Shown: in pieces, positions 1-8,726 of the stretch | How positions within the stretch are numbered: the first letter of the stretch is position 1 | How the letters are laid out: each line of letters begins with the position of its first letter | DNA from: Streptoalloteichus tenebrarius | GTDB taxonomy: Bacteria; Actinomycetota; Actinomycetes; Mycobacteriales; Pseudonocardiaceae | Assembly (NCBI RefSeq): GCF_024171885.1 | Contig: NZ_JAMTCP010000003.1 | Span: 62,001-126,000, forward strand | Length of the DNA stretch: 64,000 nucleotides | Direction: 5' to 3' | The notes under the pieces: model-generated | The model's input: the letters and a program-made list of their open reading frames with translations, nothing else | What the model was told of the DNA's origin: nothing | Databases searched by the model: none | Translations under genes and position numbers: made by a program

Positions 1-966
1 CGCCGCGATGTCGGCGAGGAGTTCCTCCGTGGCGGGAACACCGAGCACCGCCGCCGCCTGTGCGACGCGCCTGCCCGTGGCGGGCAGGCGGTTGAGACGC
101 TCGGCCATGGCGTCCCGCAACAGCGCGGGCACTTCGAGGGAGTCGAGGAGTCGCCGCGCGGTGGCGGTGTTGACGTCGACCGTGCCGAGCGGACCCCGCA
201 TCGCGCGCAACGTCTCCTCCACGACGAACGGGATGCCGGCGGTGCGGTGGTGCAGCCGCGCCGCGAAGTCCGAGGGCACCTCGGTGACCCCGAGGATGGC
301 GGCGGCGAGTTCGCCGACCTGCGCCACCTCCAGAGGGCGGAGTTCCAGCAGGAGGGTGGTGACCCCGGCCGGCGGCAGGTAGGCGGCGCCCAGGGGCATG
401 CCGTCCGGCGCGTCCTCGCGGCGGTAGGTCATGAGCACGGTCAGGGTCGGCGGCGGATCGGACAGGAGGAACCGCAGCAACTGGCGTGAGCCGTCGTCGG
501 CCCAGTGCACGTCCTCGACCACGAGCAGCGCGGGTCCGAGCGCCGACAGGATCTCCCGCACGGCGCGGAACACCTGGTGTCGCCGGTGGCGGGGGTCCTC
601 CGCGTGGTCGGGCGCTTCCGGCAGGCATCGGGCGATCTCCGGCAACAGGGGGCCGAGGACCCCGGTGACCGGGCTGAGCCGACGTCGGTCCAGGTACGCG
701 CCGGCCGTGCGGAGCGCGTCGAGGACCGCCCCGTACGGGAAGGGCTCGCGCAGGGGTTGGCAGCACCCGGTGAGCACCCGGAGCGGCGCCAGGTCCGCCC
801 TGCGCTGGAGTTCGCGCAGCAGTCGGGTCTTGCCCACCCCGGCCTCGCCGCTGACGAACACGACCGAGGGTTGCCGGGCGACGACGGCCGACACGGCGGC
901 CAACTGTTCGTCGCGACCGACCAGGACCGGCGAGCAGGAACGTGGGTCCGTGTGCGCCAACGTCAT
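1..966 (-). CDS. LAL-type (LuxR-family) ATP-binding regulator, N-terminal part
   Basis: This gene reads leftward and runs off the window; the 322 codons present start at ATG 966. The N-terminal half is an AAA/STAND-type ATPase: Walker A GEAGVGKTRLL lies near residue 40 and a Walker B-like LLVVEDVHWAD near residue 165, followed by conserved ATPase-domain segments such as LLLELRPL. This layout, with the ATPase straight after a short N-terminus, is that of the large ATP-binding regulators of the LuxR family. These are cytoplasmic transcription activators, often of antibiotic or catabolic clusters, and they carry a C-terminal LuxR helix-turn-helix that here would lie outside the window. The family call is confident; the target genes are unknown and the DNA-binding domain is not visible. 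Confidence 0.85.
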   Translation of the reverse strand, partial: MTLAHTDPRSCSPVLVGRDEQLAAVSAVVARQPSVVFVSGEAGVGKTRLLRELQRRADLAPLRVLTGCCQPLREPFPYGAVLDALRTAGAYLDRRRLSPVTGVLGPLLPEIARCLPEAPDHAEDPRHRRHQVFRAVREILSALGPALLVVEDVHWADDGSRQLLRFLLSDPPPTLTVLMTYRREDAPDGMPLGAAYLPPAGVTTLLLELRPLEVAQVGELAAAILGVTEVPSDFAARLHHRTAGIPFVVEETLRAMRGPLGTVDVNTATARRLLDSLEVPALLRDAMAERLNRLPATGRRVAQAAAVLGVPATEELLADIAA

Positions 967-1469
967 GTCACACTCCACAACGCCGTCGGCCTGTCGTGTT
1001 CCCCGGCGTCGTTCGTCGTGCTGATCCGACCCGACCGGCCCCGCGCCCGACAGACGACCCGAGGCGGCCACCGCCCGCCGCTCGCGCGGTGACACGCCTC
1101 ACACACCCCAGAGAAGAGGCGTCAGCGTAACAGCGTCTGATCCGCCTCGACAGGTTTTCTGTCATCCGCACGACAAAGGCCACAACCCCGTCGGGAGGTC
1201 GGTTCGATCCGACCTCCCGACGGGGTCGCTCCCCGTGGAGCAGTCAGCAGGGGTGGCTGCTCCGAACGCGGTCCTGCTTCCCACGCCGTGCCCGGACCGG
1301 TGGGCGGGGAGAGGCGGGCACGCGGTTCAGCGGACGGGCGTTCTTCGAGGAACCGGTGTGGACAACCCGGCTCGGGAATCCGGGAGGCGGTCCTCGACGG
1401 GGATCACCGGGGTGGCGAGGAGAGCTGCGGACCGCACGGTCTCATCGGCCCGGTCTCACCGCCCCGGTC
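967..1469. other. intergenic region between LAL regulator and S8 protease
   Basis: I see no convincing coding region in these 503 bases. They hold the promoter side of the leftward LAL regulator and the trailer of the leftward protease. A long perfect hairpin lies in the middle and is listed separately. Confidence 0.6.
1186..1225 (-). terminator. 17-bp perfect hairpin terminator
   Basis: The arms at 1186-1202 (CCCCGTCGGGAGGTCGG) and 1209-1225 are exact reverse complements around a 6-nt loop (TTCGAT). It lies about 245 nt downstream of the protease stop and 220 nt upstream of the LAL start. It probably ends the protease transcript and insulates the regulator promoter. There is no strong T-tract, as is common in actinomycetes. 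Confidence 0.7.
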
Positions 1470-2720
1470 TCACCGGCCCTGCGACGAACCGTCGTTCAGG
1501 AAGCCGGTGTAGAGCAGCTTGTTCGGCGAGCCCTTGACGTCGCTGATCTTGTTGGGCGTCGTGGCGGTCAGCAGGGCGTCGGCGACCTCCGACGGCGACT
1601 TGCCCGCGTTTCCGGACGCGCCGAGGTACAGGGCCGCGGCCCCGGCAACGTGCGGCGTCGCCATGGAGGTCCCGCCCATCGACGCCGTGCCACCGCCCGG
1701 CCTGGCCGACAGGACGTTGCTGCCAGGGGCGAACAGGTCCACGCACCGGCCGTAGTTCGACGCCGAGCTGGGCGCCCGCCAGATCGACCGCTTGTCGGCG
1801 GAGTCGCTGGCCGCCACGGTCAGCGCCTCACCGACCCTGGCCGGCGAGACCCGACAGGCGTCCCGGTTCTCGTTGCCCGCCGCCACCGCGACCGTGACGC
1901 CGGCGTTGATCACCGTGCGGGTGGCGCGGTCCAACGAGTCGCTGGCCGAGCCGCCGAGGCTCATGTTAACCACCGCGGGCTTCACGGCGTTCTTGGCCAC
2001 CCAGTTCAGGCCCTGCTCCACCGAGCTGCCCCGGCTGTAGCCGGAGCAGTCCAGCACCCGGACGCCGACGACCGTCGCCTTCTTGGCCAGGCCGTAGGTC
2101 GAGCCGGCGATCGTCCCGGCCACGTGGGTGCCGTGGCCGTGGCAGTCCTGAGCGACCGTGTCGTTGTCGACGAAGTCGTATCCGTTCTTCGCGCGGCCTC
2201 CGAACTCGGAGTGGTTGACGTCCACGCCGGTGTCCACCACGTACGCGGTGACGCCCTCGCCGGCGCTGCCCGGGTAAGCGTACTTCCGGTCCAGCGGCTG
2301 GTCCCGCTGGTCGACGCGGTCGAGGTTCCAGACCGGGTTGGGCTGGACGCCGAACGCCCTGACCACCGTGTCCTGCTCGACGAACTCGACCGAGGGCTCG
2401 GCGGCGAGGCGCCTGGCCGCCGCCTCGCCGACCTCCAGGGCGAACCCGCCCACGACGTCGTAGACGTGCGTCAGCCTGCCGCCGTAGCGGGCGGCCAGCC
2501 GCTGGGCGTTGTCCGAGACCTGGGCCGCGTCGAAGGTCGCGGACCGCTTGAAGTGCACGATGTAGCTGCCGGGCACCGAGTCGGCGGTGTTGGCGTTGCG
2601 GATCTCGCCCTCGGCCGCCGTGGCGTGCGGCGCGAGGGCGGCGCCCAGGCCGAGGGCCACCATGGCGGCCGCGAGGCCCAGGGCGGATGTTCTCGCCGGG
2701 GAACCGTGCTGGGAACGCAT
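1470..2720 (-). CDS. secreted subtilisin-like serine protease (peptidase S8, proteinase K group)
   Basis: The protein has 416 residues from ATG 2720. An earlier in-frame ATG at 2930 is disfavoured because the Sec signal peptide (positively charged N-terminus, [14 protein letters not shown] core, cleavage after ATAA) begins only at MRSQHGS. An Inhibitor_I9 propeptide covers roughly residues 50-120 ([11 protein letters not shown]...[10 protein letters not shown]). The S8 catalytic domain shows Asp163 (VVDTGVD), His196 (GHGTHVAGT), oxyanion Asn283 (AAGNEN) and Ser352 ([11 protein letters not shown]). Four cysteines suggest disulfides. It is predicted to be an exported endoprotease that matures by propeptide removal. 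The gene stands alone, with a large hairpin downstream. All catalytic residues are intact. Confidence 0.95.
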   Translation of the reverse strand: MRSQHGSPARTSALGLAAAMVALGLGAALAPHATAAEGEIRNANTADSVPGSYIVHFKRSATFDAAQVSDNAQRLAARYGGRLTHVYDVVGGFALEVGEAAARRLAAEPSVEFVEQDTVVRAFGVQPNPVWNLDRVDQRDQPLDRKYAYPGSAGEGVTAYVVDTGVDVNHSEFGGRAKNGYDFVDNDTVAQDCHGHGTHVAGTIAGSTYGLAKKATVVGVRVLDCSGYSRGSSVEQGLNWVAKNAVKPAVVNMSLGGSASDSLDRATRTVINAGVTVAVAAGNENRDACRVSPARVGEALTVAASDSADKRSIWRAPSSASNYGRCVDLFAPGSNVLSARPGGGTASMGGTSMATPHVAGAAALYLGASGNAGKSPSEVADALLTATTPNKISDVKGSPNKLLYTGFLNDGSSQGR

Positions 2721-3023
2721 GCGGGGAACTCCATCTCTGCCTCGCCGGCGGACCTGGTCCGCGCGGCGCGTGACCTCAGGCAGTCGCAGGGGGGAGGTCA
2801 CGCCGGTCGACTGTGCTCGACCAGGGCAGGACGGAACATCAGTGAACGATTTGATTAGGGGTACGTAAGAAAATCCGTGACGCGCCGGGACATCCCCGAG
2901 CCCACGGGTTCCTGTCCGCTCAACAACCATGCATCGCGAGGCGTGATCACTTGCCGTGTGGTGCGGCCAGCGATCGAGAGGACGCCCTGTTGGTGGCGGG
3001 CCTGGGCCGAGGGGGTGCCTGAT
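2721..3023. other. intergenic region
   Basis: This is the divergent promoter region between the leftward protease and a small rightward broken gene. I see no gene or obvious operator in it. Confidence 0.5.
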
Positions 3024-3385
3024 GTGGCGAGCGAGCCGCGGTTGGCGAGTTCGTACCTGTCGGCCGCTCAGGTTGCCGAGGCCACCAGGATGACAGAGGC
3101 CCGCGTTCTCGATCTGCTGCGCAAGCCGGTGGGGGTGCCGGACAACCCTCTCTCGGCGCTGTTCACGCCGCGAGCCGGTTCGGGAACCTGCCGCTGTACA
3201 GCCAGCAGCAGGTCTACGAATACCTGGAGCTTGACAGCGTGAGGCCCTCGGTGCGGGAGTGGATGAAGCCGACCAAGGGCCGGAGGGTGTTGATGCGTGA
3301 CGGCGAGGAGGCCGCGCGCTACGTGGAGTGGTATGTGGCCGACCGCGATACCCGGATCGGCCGTGGCCGGAAGAAGCAGGAGTGA
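3024..3385 (+). pseudogene. frameshifted small protein of unknown function
   Basis: Translation from GTG 3024 (purine-rich RBS GAGGGGG about 9 nt upstream) gives ASEPRLASSYLSAAQVAEAT...NPLSALFTP and then turns to nonsense. The next frame, from about 3170, continues naturally as SRFGNLPLYSQQQVYEYLELD...RIGRGRKKQE and stops at 3385. The two halves join at about 3165-3172, so one insertion or deletion has split an original protein of about 120 residues. The first half (SAAQVAEATRMTEARVLDLL) looks like a MerR or excisionase-type helix-turn-helix, but I do not recognise the family firmly. A sequencing error cannot be excluded. A hairpin follows the second stop, which fits a once-functional transcription unit ending there. 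Confidence 0.55.
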
Positions 3386-3429
3386 TCTCGCTTCCTCGAC
3401 CTCGGGGCTCCCGACCCTCGTCTCGTCAG

Positions 3430-3460
3430 GGGGCCGCCGCGACGATGTCACGGCGGCCCC
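3430..3460 (+). terminator. hairpin terminator
   Basis: A perfect 10-bp stem (GGGGCCGCCG at 3430-3439 with CGGCGGCCCC at 3451-3460) encloses an 11-nt loop and lies 45 nt after the stop of the frameshifted small gene. Confidence 0.6.
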
Positions 3461-3629
3461 TTGGCTTGCGACTGCGACAGCGCATGAAACATGCCGGTTC
3501 GTGGAGAACCTCGTTCGTCCGCCACACCGCCCGGACGCGGTCCAACGTGGCACCTCGGAACGACGAGACTTCCTTGTCCTACAAGGAAACGCGCCTCCAG
3601 TCGTGCAGTTTACGCGTGTCGGACAGTCC

Positions 3630-4427
3630 CTAGCCCGCGGGCGTGAGGTGGCGTCGGAACCACGCGGTCAGGCCCGCGTCCACCTCGCGGGCGATGGGGA
3701 GCTGGGGTGCGGGCTCGATGCCGGGCTCCTCAGCCAGCGGGTGTGCCAACCCGGGGATCGACAGCAGTTCGGCCCGCTCCCCCATCGCCTCGACCAGACG
3801 GATCGCGTCGGCACGCAGCCCGGGGTGGTCCAACTCACCGCTGACGACCAGCAACGGCGCGTGGGCGGCGAGGGCGTCCGCCTTGGCGATGAAGTCCAGG
3901 CTGTCAACGGCCTTCTCGGACTCGGCGTCGTACGGGTAGTCCCCGGGGAACAGGTCCACGACGGACCGCATCCGGATGGCGGCGTTCACCACCGCCCCCG
4001 CGAAGATCGGAATCTCGGTCTCGGCGAGGACCCGCAGCGCGACGGCCCCGCCCAGCGAGCCGCCGAGCACGCCGATCGGCCCGTCATCGACCGGCAGTTG
4101 CGCGCGGATCGACTCCAGCGCGGCCGGGAACTCCTCGAACGCCTGGCGGACGAACGGGTGCAGGAAGGACATCAGGACGTCCTCGCGCATCAGCTCCAGG
4201 CCGGCGTCCATGCTGCCGTTGACCATGCGCGCCCCGCACATCGGCATGCCGAGGTGCACCCGCCACGCGGGCAGGTCGTTCATCGGCAGCGCGGCGGCGA
4301 ACGCGGCGTCCGACCTCGGCGCGTCGAGCATGTGCCAGGTGACGATCAGCGGCGCGGGGCCGTCGTCGGCCGGCGGCAGCGCGGTGAAGGGAACACCGGC
4401 CGCCGTCCCAGTCATCGGTGAGCGCAT
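3630..4427 (-). CDS. alpha/beta hydrolase (dienelactone/prolyl-oligopeptidase-like)
   Basis: The protein has 265 residues. The nucleophile elbow GVLGGSLGGAVAL (Ser about residue 144) is the classical GxSxG of serine hydrolases. An acid-loop segment (LLVVSGELDHPG) and a C-terminal histidine segment (IPGLAHPLAEEPG) complete the likely triad. There is no signal peptide, so it is cytoplasmic. The substrate cannot be told from sequence; esterase or peptidase activity on small molecules is typical. It is transcribed leftward, separated from the upstream immunity-gene remnant by a strong hairpin, so it probably has its own promoter. Confidence 0.8.
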   Translation of the reverse strand: MRSPMTGTAAGVPFTALPPADDGPAPLIVTWHMLDAPRSDAAFAAALPMNDLPAWRVHLGMPMCGARMVNGSMDAGLELMREDVLMSFLHPFVRQAFEEFPAALESIRAQLPVDDGPIGVLGGSLGGAVALRVLAETEIPIFAGAVVNAAIRMRSVVDLFPGDYPYDAESEKAVDSLDFIAKADALAAHAPLLVVSGELDHPGLRADAIRLVEAMGERAELLSIPGLAHPLAEEPGIEPAPQLPIAREVDAGLTAWFRRHLTPAG

Positions 4428-4523
4428 ACGACCACGGTAGGTCCACGGCCGCGCGCTGGGAAACGGTTACGCCACCAGCGGAATCAGTGTGGTCGGCGAC
4501 GCGGGCACTGAACGCGAAGAACA

Positions 4524-4552
4524 CGGCCGGTGGGACATGGTCCCACCGGCCG
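4524..4552 (-). terminator. 12-bp perfect hairpin terminator
   Basis: CGGCCGGTGGGA (4524-4535) pairs exactly with 4541-4552 around the loop CATGG. It lies 27 nt past the stop of the leftward immunity-like remnant and before the hydrolase start. Confidence 0.7.
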
Positions 4553-4578
4553 TTGCCTCATTGGCTTCCCCGCTCCCC

Positions 4579-4880
4579 TCAGAATCCGTCGGCTTCCTGC
4601 CACTCCACGCAGGTTGGCCGGTGTCCACCTGACTCGTGGAACTCGTGCACAGCCGCCCGAAGCTGGTCGAGGGTGATCGCCGCGTTGGCAGGGAAAAGAA
4701 GGCCGGTACCGAGGTCCTGATACAGGTCGACCTTCGGCAGGGGGTGTTGGACAGCGTCATCCAAGGATGATCGAAGCCAGGGCCGACCCAAACGAGCGCC
4801 GCGACCCGTTGGTCAGGGTCGACGTCGAACTTGATCCCGTGGTCGGGGAAACTGGAGGGGGCCGAACGTTGGGCGCTCGA
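4579..4880 (-). pseudogene. frameshifted Imm1-family-like immunity gene
   Basis: The 3' frame (stop at 4579) reads KVDLYQDLGTGLLFPANAA, then ITLDQLRAAVHEFHESG, then HRPTCVEWQ. This is the end typical of Imm1-type immunity proteins (short hydrophobic strand, FP..., helix, final RP..V.W). The expected upstream part, HGIKFDVDPDQRVAALVWVG, sits in a different frame up to about 4785, so one frameshift near 4780-4790 separates the halves. Such proteins neutralise polymorphic or secreted toxins, but no toxin gene is nearby. The family assignment is by motif memory only. The frameshift could be a base-calling error in GC-rich DNA. Confidence 0.5.
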
Positions 4881-4921
4881 CGACGAGCGCGGTGGGGTAT
4901 GCGGAGTCCTTTTCGGGCTCT

Positions 4922-5758
4922 TCACCCGGTCGTCGTTCGGTTGTCCGCTTCGGTGAGAAGTACTCGGAGCGCGTCCTCGGCGGCACGGTCGTCGGGCAGA
5001 TAGGTCAGCAGGTGGTGGCCGGGTTCGTCCACGGCGGCGAGTTTCACGTAGCGCAGACGCAGGTCACCGACGATCGGGTGCCGGAAGTGGCGGATCGCGG
5101 GGTGGTAGGCGGCCGTCTCCCGCCGCTCGTACCAGCGGGCGCCGTCCGGGTCCTCGACGACGGCCCGGGCGATCTCCGCGAACCGGGGGTCGTCGGGATG
5201 GCGCGCGGCGTTGGCGCGGAACTGCCCGAGCAGCGTGCGTGCCTCAGACTCCCAGTTGACGAGCAACTGTCGGCAGGGTGGCCAGCGGAACACCAGCCAC
5301 AGCAGGTTGCGGTGTCGTGGTGGCAGGCGCGCTGGATCTGTCAACAGTGCGGCATACCCGGGGTTCCACGCCAGCATGTCCCAGTGCGGGTCGATGACCA
5401 CGGTCGGGTTCGGAGTCAACGCGTCCACGAGCGACGCGAGGTTGCGTGACACCGAACGCGACGGCTTCCGGCGCTTGGGCCCGCTTTCCACAAAGGACAG
5501 CACGTGCGCCGTCTCGGCGGCGTCGAGCCGCAGCACCCTGGCCAGGGACCGCAGAACCTGCTCCGACGTGCGCACTCGGCCCTGCTCCAGCCAGGAGTAC
5601 CAGGACGTGCTGATGCCCGCCATCTGCGCGACCTCGCTCCGCCGCAACCCGGCCGTGCGGCGTCGCGGGGAGCTGGGAAGGCCCACCTGCTGTGGGGTCA
5701 GGCGTTCCCGGCGGGACCGGAGGAAAGCGCCGAGTTCTTCACGGGGCGTGGTCGTCAC
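4922..5758 (-). CDS. XRE-family regulator with MmyB-like ligand domain
   Basis: The protein has 278 residues from GTG 5758. An N-terminal helix-turn-helix (ELGAFLRSRRERLTP...GLRRSEVAQMAGISTSWYSWLEQGR, residues 8-60) is followed by the MmyB-like C-terminal domain with its hallmark WNPGYAALLTDPA, NLLWLVFRWP and HHLLTYLPDD stretches. MmyB-like domains bind small hydrophobic ligands. In actinomycetes such genes usually lie divergent to the oxidoreductase or exporter they repress. Here the divergent neighbour is an MFS exporter 171 nt away, which it probably controls. Confidence 0.9.
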   Translation of the reverse strand: MTTTPREELGAFLRSRRERLTPQQVGLPSSPRRRTAGLRRSEVAQMAGISTSWYSWLEQGRVRTSEQVLRSLARVLRLDAAETAHVLSFVESGPKRRKPSRSVSRNLASLVDALTPNPTVVIDPHWDMLAWNPGYAALLTDPARLPPRHRNLLWLVFRWPPCRQLLVNWESEARTLLGQFRANAARHPDDPRFAEIARAVVEDPDGARWYERRETAAYHPAIRHFRHPIVGDLRLRYVKLAAVDEPGHHLLTYLPDDRAAEDALRVLLTEADNRTTTG

Positions 5759-5929
5759 GGTCTCCCTCCGGGCTCTGCGCGAACAAGGATAGTCCCGACG
5801 GTGCGGTGCTCCCGCGCGGCACGGGCGGGCGCGGAAGCTGTCAGTGTTGGTAACCGGTTGAGCGCCCTTCCTTCCTCCGATCGCTGCTGAGCTGGGGGAA
5901 GCCTGTCGCGAAAGGAGGGCCTCACCGAC

Positions 5930-7096
5930 ATGACCGCGACATCCGCTCCGCTCGGGCTGTCGACCCGGTCGTTCTGGTTGCTGCGCGCAGCCGGGCTCAT
6001 CAGCAACTTCGATCGCTTCTCCATCGGCCCCATGCTGGTGCTGATCGGAGCACAGTGGAACGTCCCACTGTCCACCGTGGCCTTGGCCGCCAGCGCCTAC
6101 TTCCTCTGTTACGGGCTGATGCAGCCCGTGTGGGGCGTGGCCAGCGACCGTCTCGGCCGGATCTGGGTGTTGCGCCGGTCCCTGGCGGGAGCGGCGTTGG
6201 CCGCGATCGTCTCGGCGGCGGTGCCCACCGTCACCGCGATGGTCGTGGCCCGCGCCGTGGCGGGGGCGTTCTTCGCCGCCGCGATCTCCTCCACGCTGAC
6301 CTACGTGGGCGACACCGTGCCCGTCGGCGCCCGGCAGCGGTACCTGAGTGACCTGATGACCATGTTCGCGCTGGGCACGGCGTTGGCGACCCTCGTGGCC
6401 GGTGCGCTGGCCGACGCGGTGAGCTGGCGGCTGGTCTTCCTGCTGCCCGGCCTGGTCGCGGCGTACCTGGCCGTGGCGTTGCGCCGGCTGCCCGAGCCGG
6501 AGCGGGAACCACTGACCTCCTGGGTCGCGCCGATGCGGGTCGCGCTGCGTTCGCGGTGGCAGTGGTACGTGATGGGTGTGGCGTTCGTCGAGGGCATGGT
6601 GTTGTTGGGGTTGCTGACCTACCTGGCGCCCGCGATGCAGTCACGCGGGGTACCGTCCACAGTGGCCGGAGCCGTCTCCGCGCTGTACGGAGTGGGAGCC
6701 ATGCTCTCGGCCCGGATCGTCCGGCGCGTGGCGGGCGCGCTCGGACCGGTTGTGCTCATCGTCGTCGGCGGGACGCTGGCCGTGCTGGCCTACACGACGG
6801 CGGCCGTCAGCCTGTCCACGCCGTCGCTGGTGATCACGGCCTTGCTTCTGGGTGGTGGTTGGTCGTTCCTGCACTCCACCATCCAGTCCTGGGCCACCGA
6901 GCTGGTTCCGGCCGCGCGGGCCACCGGCATCGCTCTGTTCGGGGTCTCGTTGTACGGGGGCAGCGCGTTCGCCTCCGCCCTGGCCGCCGACAGCGCCGCC
7001 CGAGGCCTCTACTCCTCGTTGTTCCTCATCGGCGCGGTGTTGCTGGTTCCACTGACCGCGGCCGCCGCCCTCGGACGCGCCCGCCACCGCCGATGA
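5930..7096 (+). CDS. MFS drug-efflux type transporter
   Basis: The protein has 388 residues from ATG 5930, with a strong ribosome site AAAGGAGG 12 nt upstream. It has twelve predicted membrane segments and the MFS loop motif GVASDRLGRIWVLRR between TM2 and TM3; the DHA1 family of proton-coupled exporters fits best. It is divergent from the MmyB-type regulator, a common regulator/exporter pair. The substrate is unknown. It appears intact. Confidence 0.88.
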   Translation: MTATSAPLGLSTRSFWLLRAAGLISNFDRFSIGPMLVLIGAQWNVPLSTVALAASAYFLCYGLMQPVWGVASDRLGRIWVLRRSLAGAALAAIVSAAVPTVTAMVVARAVAGAFFAAAISSTLTYVGDTVPVGARQRYLSDLMTMFALGTALATLVAGALADAVSWRLVFLLPGLVAAYLAVALRRLPEPEREPLTSWVAPMRVALRSRWQWYVMGVAFVEGMVLLGLLTYLAPAMQSRGVPSTVAGAVSALYGVGAMLSARIVRRVAGALGPVVLIVVGGTLAVLAYTTAAVSLSTPSLVITALLLGGGWSFLHSTIQSWATELVPAARATGIALFGVSLYGGSAFASALAADSAARGLYSSLFLIGAVLLVPLTAAAALGRARHRR

Positions 7097-7258
7097 GGCT
7101 CTCCACCACCTCGTCCGCTGATCACGCCCGCCTACGCTTCACGACCCCCCGCGCTCACGTCCTGCCCACCGGTAGTGTTTCCTGAAGCCATGACCACAGC
7201 CCACCCCACCCGAGATCAAGAATCGGTAACGACCCTGCATTAGCCCAGGTCGCGAAGG

Positions 7259-7530
7259 GTCCTCCCCGCGCACGCGGGGGTGAGTCCCTCACGCCCACAC
7301 AGAAGGCTGCCGTGGACGGGTCCTCCCCGCGCACGCGGGGGTGAGTCCAGCATTCCGGACATCACGGTGCCTGAGTGGGTGTCCTCCCCGCGCACGCGGG
7401 GGTGAGTCGGCCAGCAGCCCGCCGCCGGGCGACAGGTATGCGTCCTCCCCGCGCACGCGGGGGTGAGCCGATTGCCAGCCTGACCGTGTGGAGACGGTGG
7501 TTGTCCTCCCCGCGCAGGCGGGGGTGAGGT
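7259..7530 (+). CRISPR. type I-E-like CRISPR array, five repeats and four spacers
   Basis: Five 28-nt repeats begin at 7259, 7320, 7381, 7442 and 7503, a constant 61-nt period, leaving 33-nt spacers that differ from one another. The repeat begins GTCCTCCCCGCGCACGCGGG and ends GGTGAGTC, with the GC-rich internal stem typical of I-E repeats. The first three repeats are identical. The fourth differs near its 3' end (GAGCC). The fifth has an internal C-to-G change and a divergent end, so degeneration points rightward, the leader should lie left of 7259, and transcription should run on the plus strand. No cas gene is visible anywhere in the window, so the array would have to be served in trans or is inactive. 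Confidence 0.93.
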
Positions 7531-7646
7531 CGTTCCACTTGTTGGTGAACGCCGGGCCCACAGGAGTCCAATGATGTCCTCGCCCTGGCCGCAGGCCACG
7601 ACCTTCCGGGAAGGCCGTGGTGTTCACCGGGGAGCCGTGCAGCGCT

Positions 7647-8066
7647 TCACCGGCATGTCTCGGCCATGGCGTGGAAGGACCGCTTCGGGGCGAGGCTGCC
7701 GTCGGGCATGACCTTGCAGACCCCGTAGGAGGCCATGTCGAGGTCGAAGCGCGGGTCCGGGTGGTGCGGGAACTGGTAGCTGGCGAAGGTGTGCCAGAAG
7801 GCGGTGTCCACGCCCTCCTCGTCGAAGAGCGCCACCATCTCGCGCAGGTGGCGGGTCTGCTCCTCCTCGTCGCGGACGTAGTCGCCGTGGAGGCGGGGCG
7901 GGTTCGCCTCGTAGTCGACGATGGTCCAGCCGAGACCGCCGCACTCGGCCGCGCCCCGGTACGTGCAGCAGCCGAACTCGGTCGCCGCGATGGGCTTGCC
8001 GCGCCGAAGGTACTCCCGCAGGCCCTGGCGGTAGACGTCGCTGGTGTCGCCCCCACGGTGTCGCAC
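7647..8066 (-). pseudogene. 5'-truncated glycoside-hydrolase-like protein (often annotated abortive infection protein)
   Basis: Only the C-terminal 139 residues remain: VYRQGLREYLRRGKPIAATEFGCC..., DYVRDEEEQTRHLREMVALF and DLDMASYGVCKVM. The family member I recall is a TIM-barrel-like actinobacterial protein of about 350 residues with exactly this end (TEFGCCTYRGA, DLDMASYG). The conserved Glu of TEFGCC would be the barrel acid. Upstream of about 8066 no frame continues the homology, and the neighbouring marR gene ends at 8118, so the first two-thirds has been lost. It sits immediately beyond the distal end of the CRISPR array. Confidence 0.7.
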
Positions 8067-8117
8067 GAGATGGCGACATCCCGCTCCCCCGTCGGCCCGC
8101 TCTCGCGGACCCGGCCT

Positions 8118-8609
8118 TCAGGGGGCCGACTCGTCGTCGAGGCGGGCCATGCGGGCCGAGACGTCGTCGACGAACCGGGTGAGCAGGCGGCCGAAGGTCT
8201 CGCGGTCCTCCTCGGACCAGTCGGCCAGCGCGTCGGCGAACCAGTCGAGCACCGTCCGGAGGTAGCGGCCGGCCGCCGCGTCCCCGTCCGGCGTCAGTTC
8301 GATCAGGCGGGCGCGCTGGTCGTGGGGGTCGGCGACCCGGCGGACCAGGCCGCGACGCTCCAGTTCGTGCAGGTGCCGCGTGACGTGGGGCCCCACGACC
8401 TGCATGCGCGCCGCGATCTCGCCGACCCGCAGCGGTTGGCCGGCCAGCCGCAGGGTGACGAGCACCGTCATCGCCGGGCGGTCCAGCGGGATGCCGACCC
8501 GCTCCATCGCCCGCTCGCGCACCACGCTGCGGTTGAGCGCGGTGCCGAGCCGCATCAGCGGTGGCAGCACCGCCGACAGGTTCGGCCGACGGTCGTCCGT
8601 GTCGCTCAT
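8118..8609 (-). CDS. MarR-family transcriptional regulator
   Basis: The protein has 163 residues from ATG 8609 (RBS AAGAGG upstream; the in-frame GTG at 8612 is less likely). It is a winged helix-turn-helix: LRVGEIAARMQVVGPHVTRHLHELERRGLVRRVADPHDQRARLIELTPDG is the classical MarR recognition helix and wing with the DxRxxxxxLT signature. It is divergent from an FAD monooxygenase, with two matching operator-like boxes in the gap, so it is probably an autorepressor that also controls the monooxygenase in response to a phenolic or drug ligand. Confidence 0.9.
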   Translation of the reverse strand: MSDTDDRRPNLSAVLPPLMRLGTALNRSVVRERAMERVGIPLDRPAMTVLVTLRLAGQPLRVGEIAARMQVVGPHVTRHLHELERRGLVRRVADPHDQRARLIELTPDGDAAAGRYLRTVLDWFADALADWSEEDRETFGRLLTRFVDDVSARMARLDDESAP

Positions 8610-8621
8610 CACACCTCTTAC

Positions 8622-8708
8622 ATACCTAAGTTAGCTATACGGTTGGCGGGGACGCCCGCTCGCGACGGGCATCATCGCACCCCCGAAAAAGATACCTAAC
8701 TTAGCTAG
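8622..8708. promoter_or_regulatory. twin MarR operator boxes in divergent promoter
   Basis: ATACCTAAGTTAGCTAT at 8622-8638 and ATACCTAACTTAGCTAG at 8692-8708 are near-identical, each with a palindromic core CTAAsTTAG. One abuts the marR start and the other lies 19 nt before the monooxygenase start, so each promoter has its own box. These A+T-rich boxes stand out against the GC-rich surroundings. Confidence 0.75.
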
Positions 8709-8726
8709 ACGGCCTTGAGGGGCAGC

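Noticed and set aside
1235-1512. Short plus-strand frames between the LAL regulator and the protease
   Set aside because: There is no RBS and no similarity; they overlap a terminator region.
7240-7599. Leftward frame with repeated TPACAGRT segments
   Set aside because: It is the well-known spurious translation of CRISPR repeats, not a protein.
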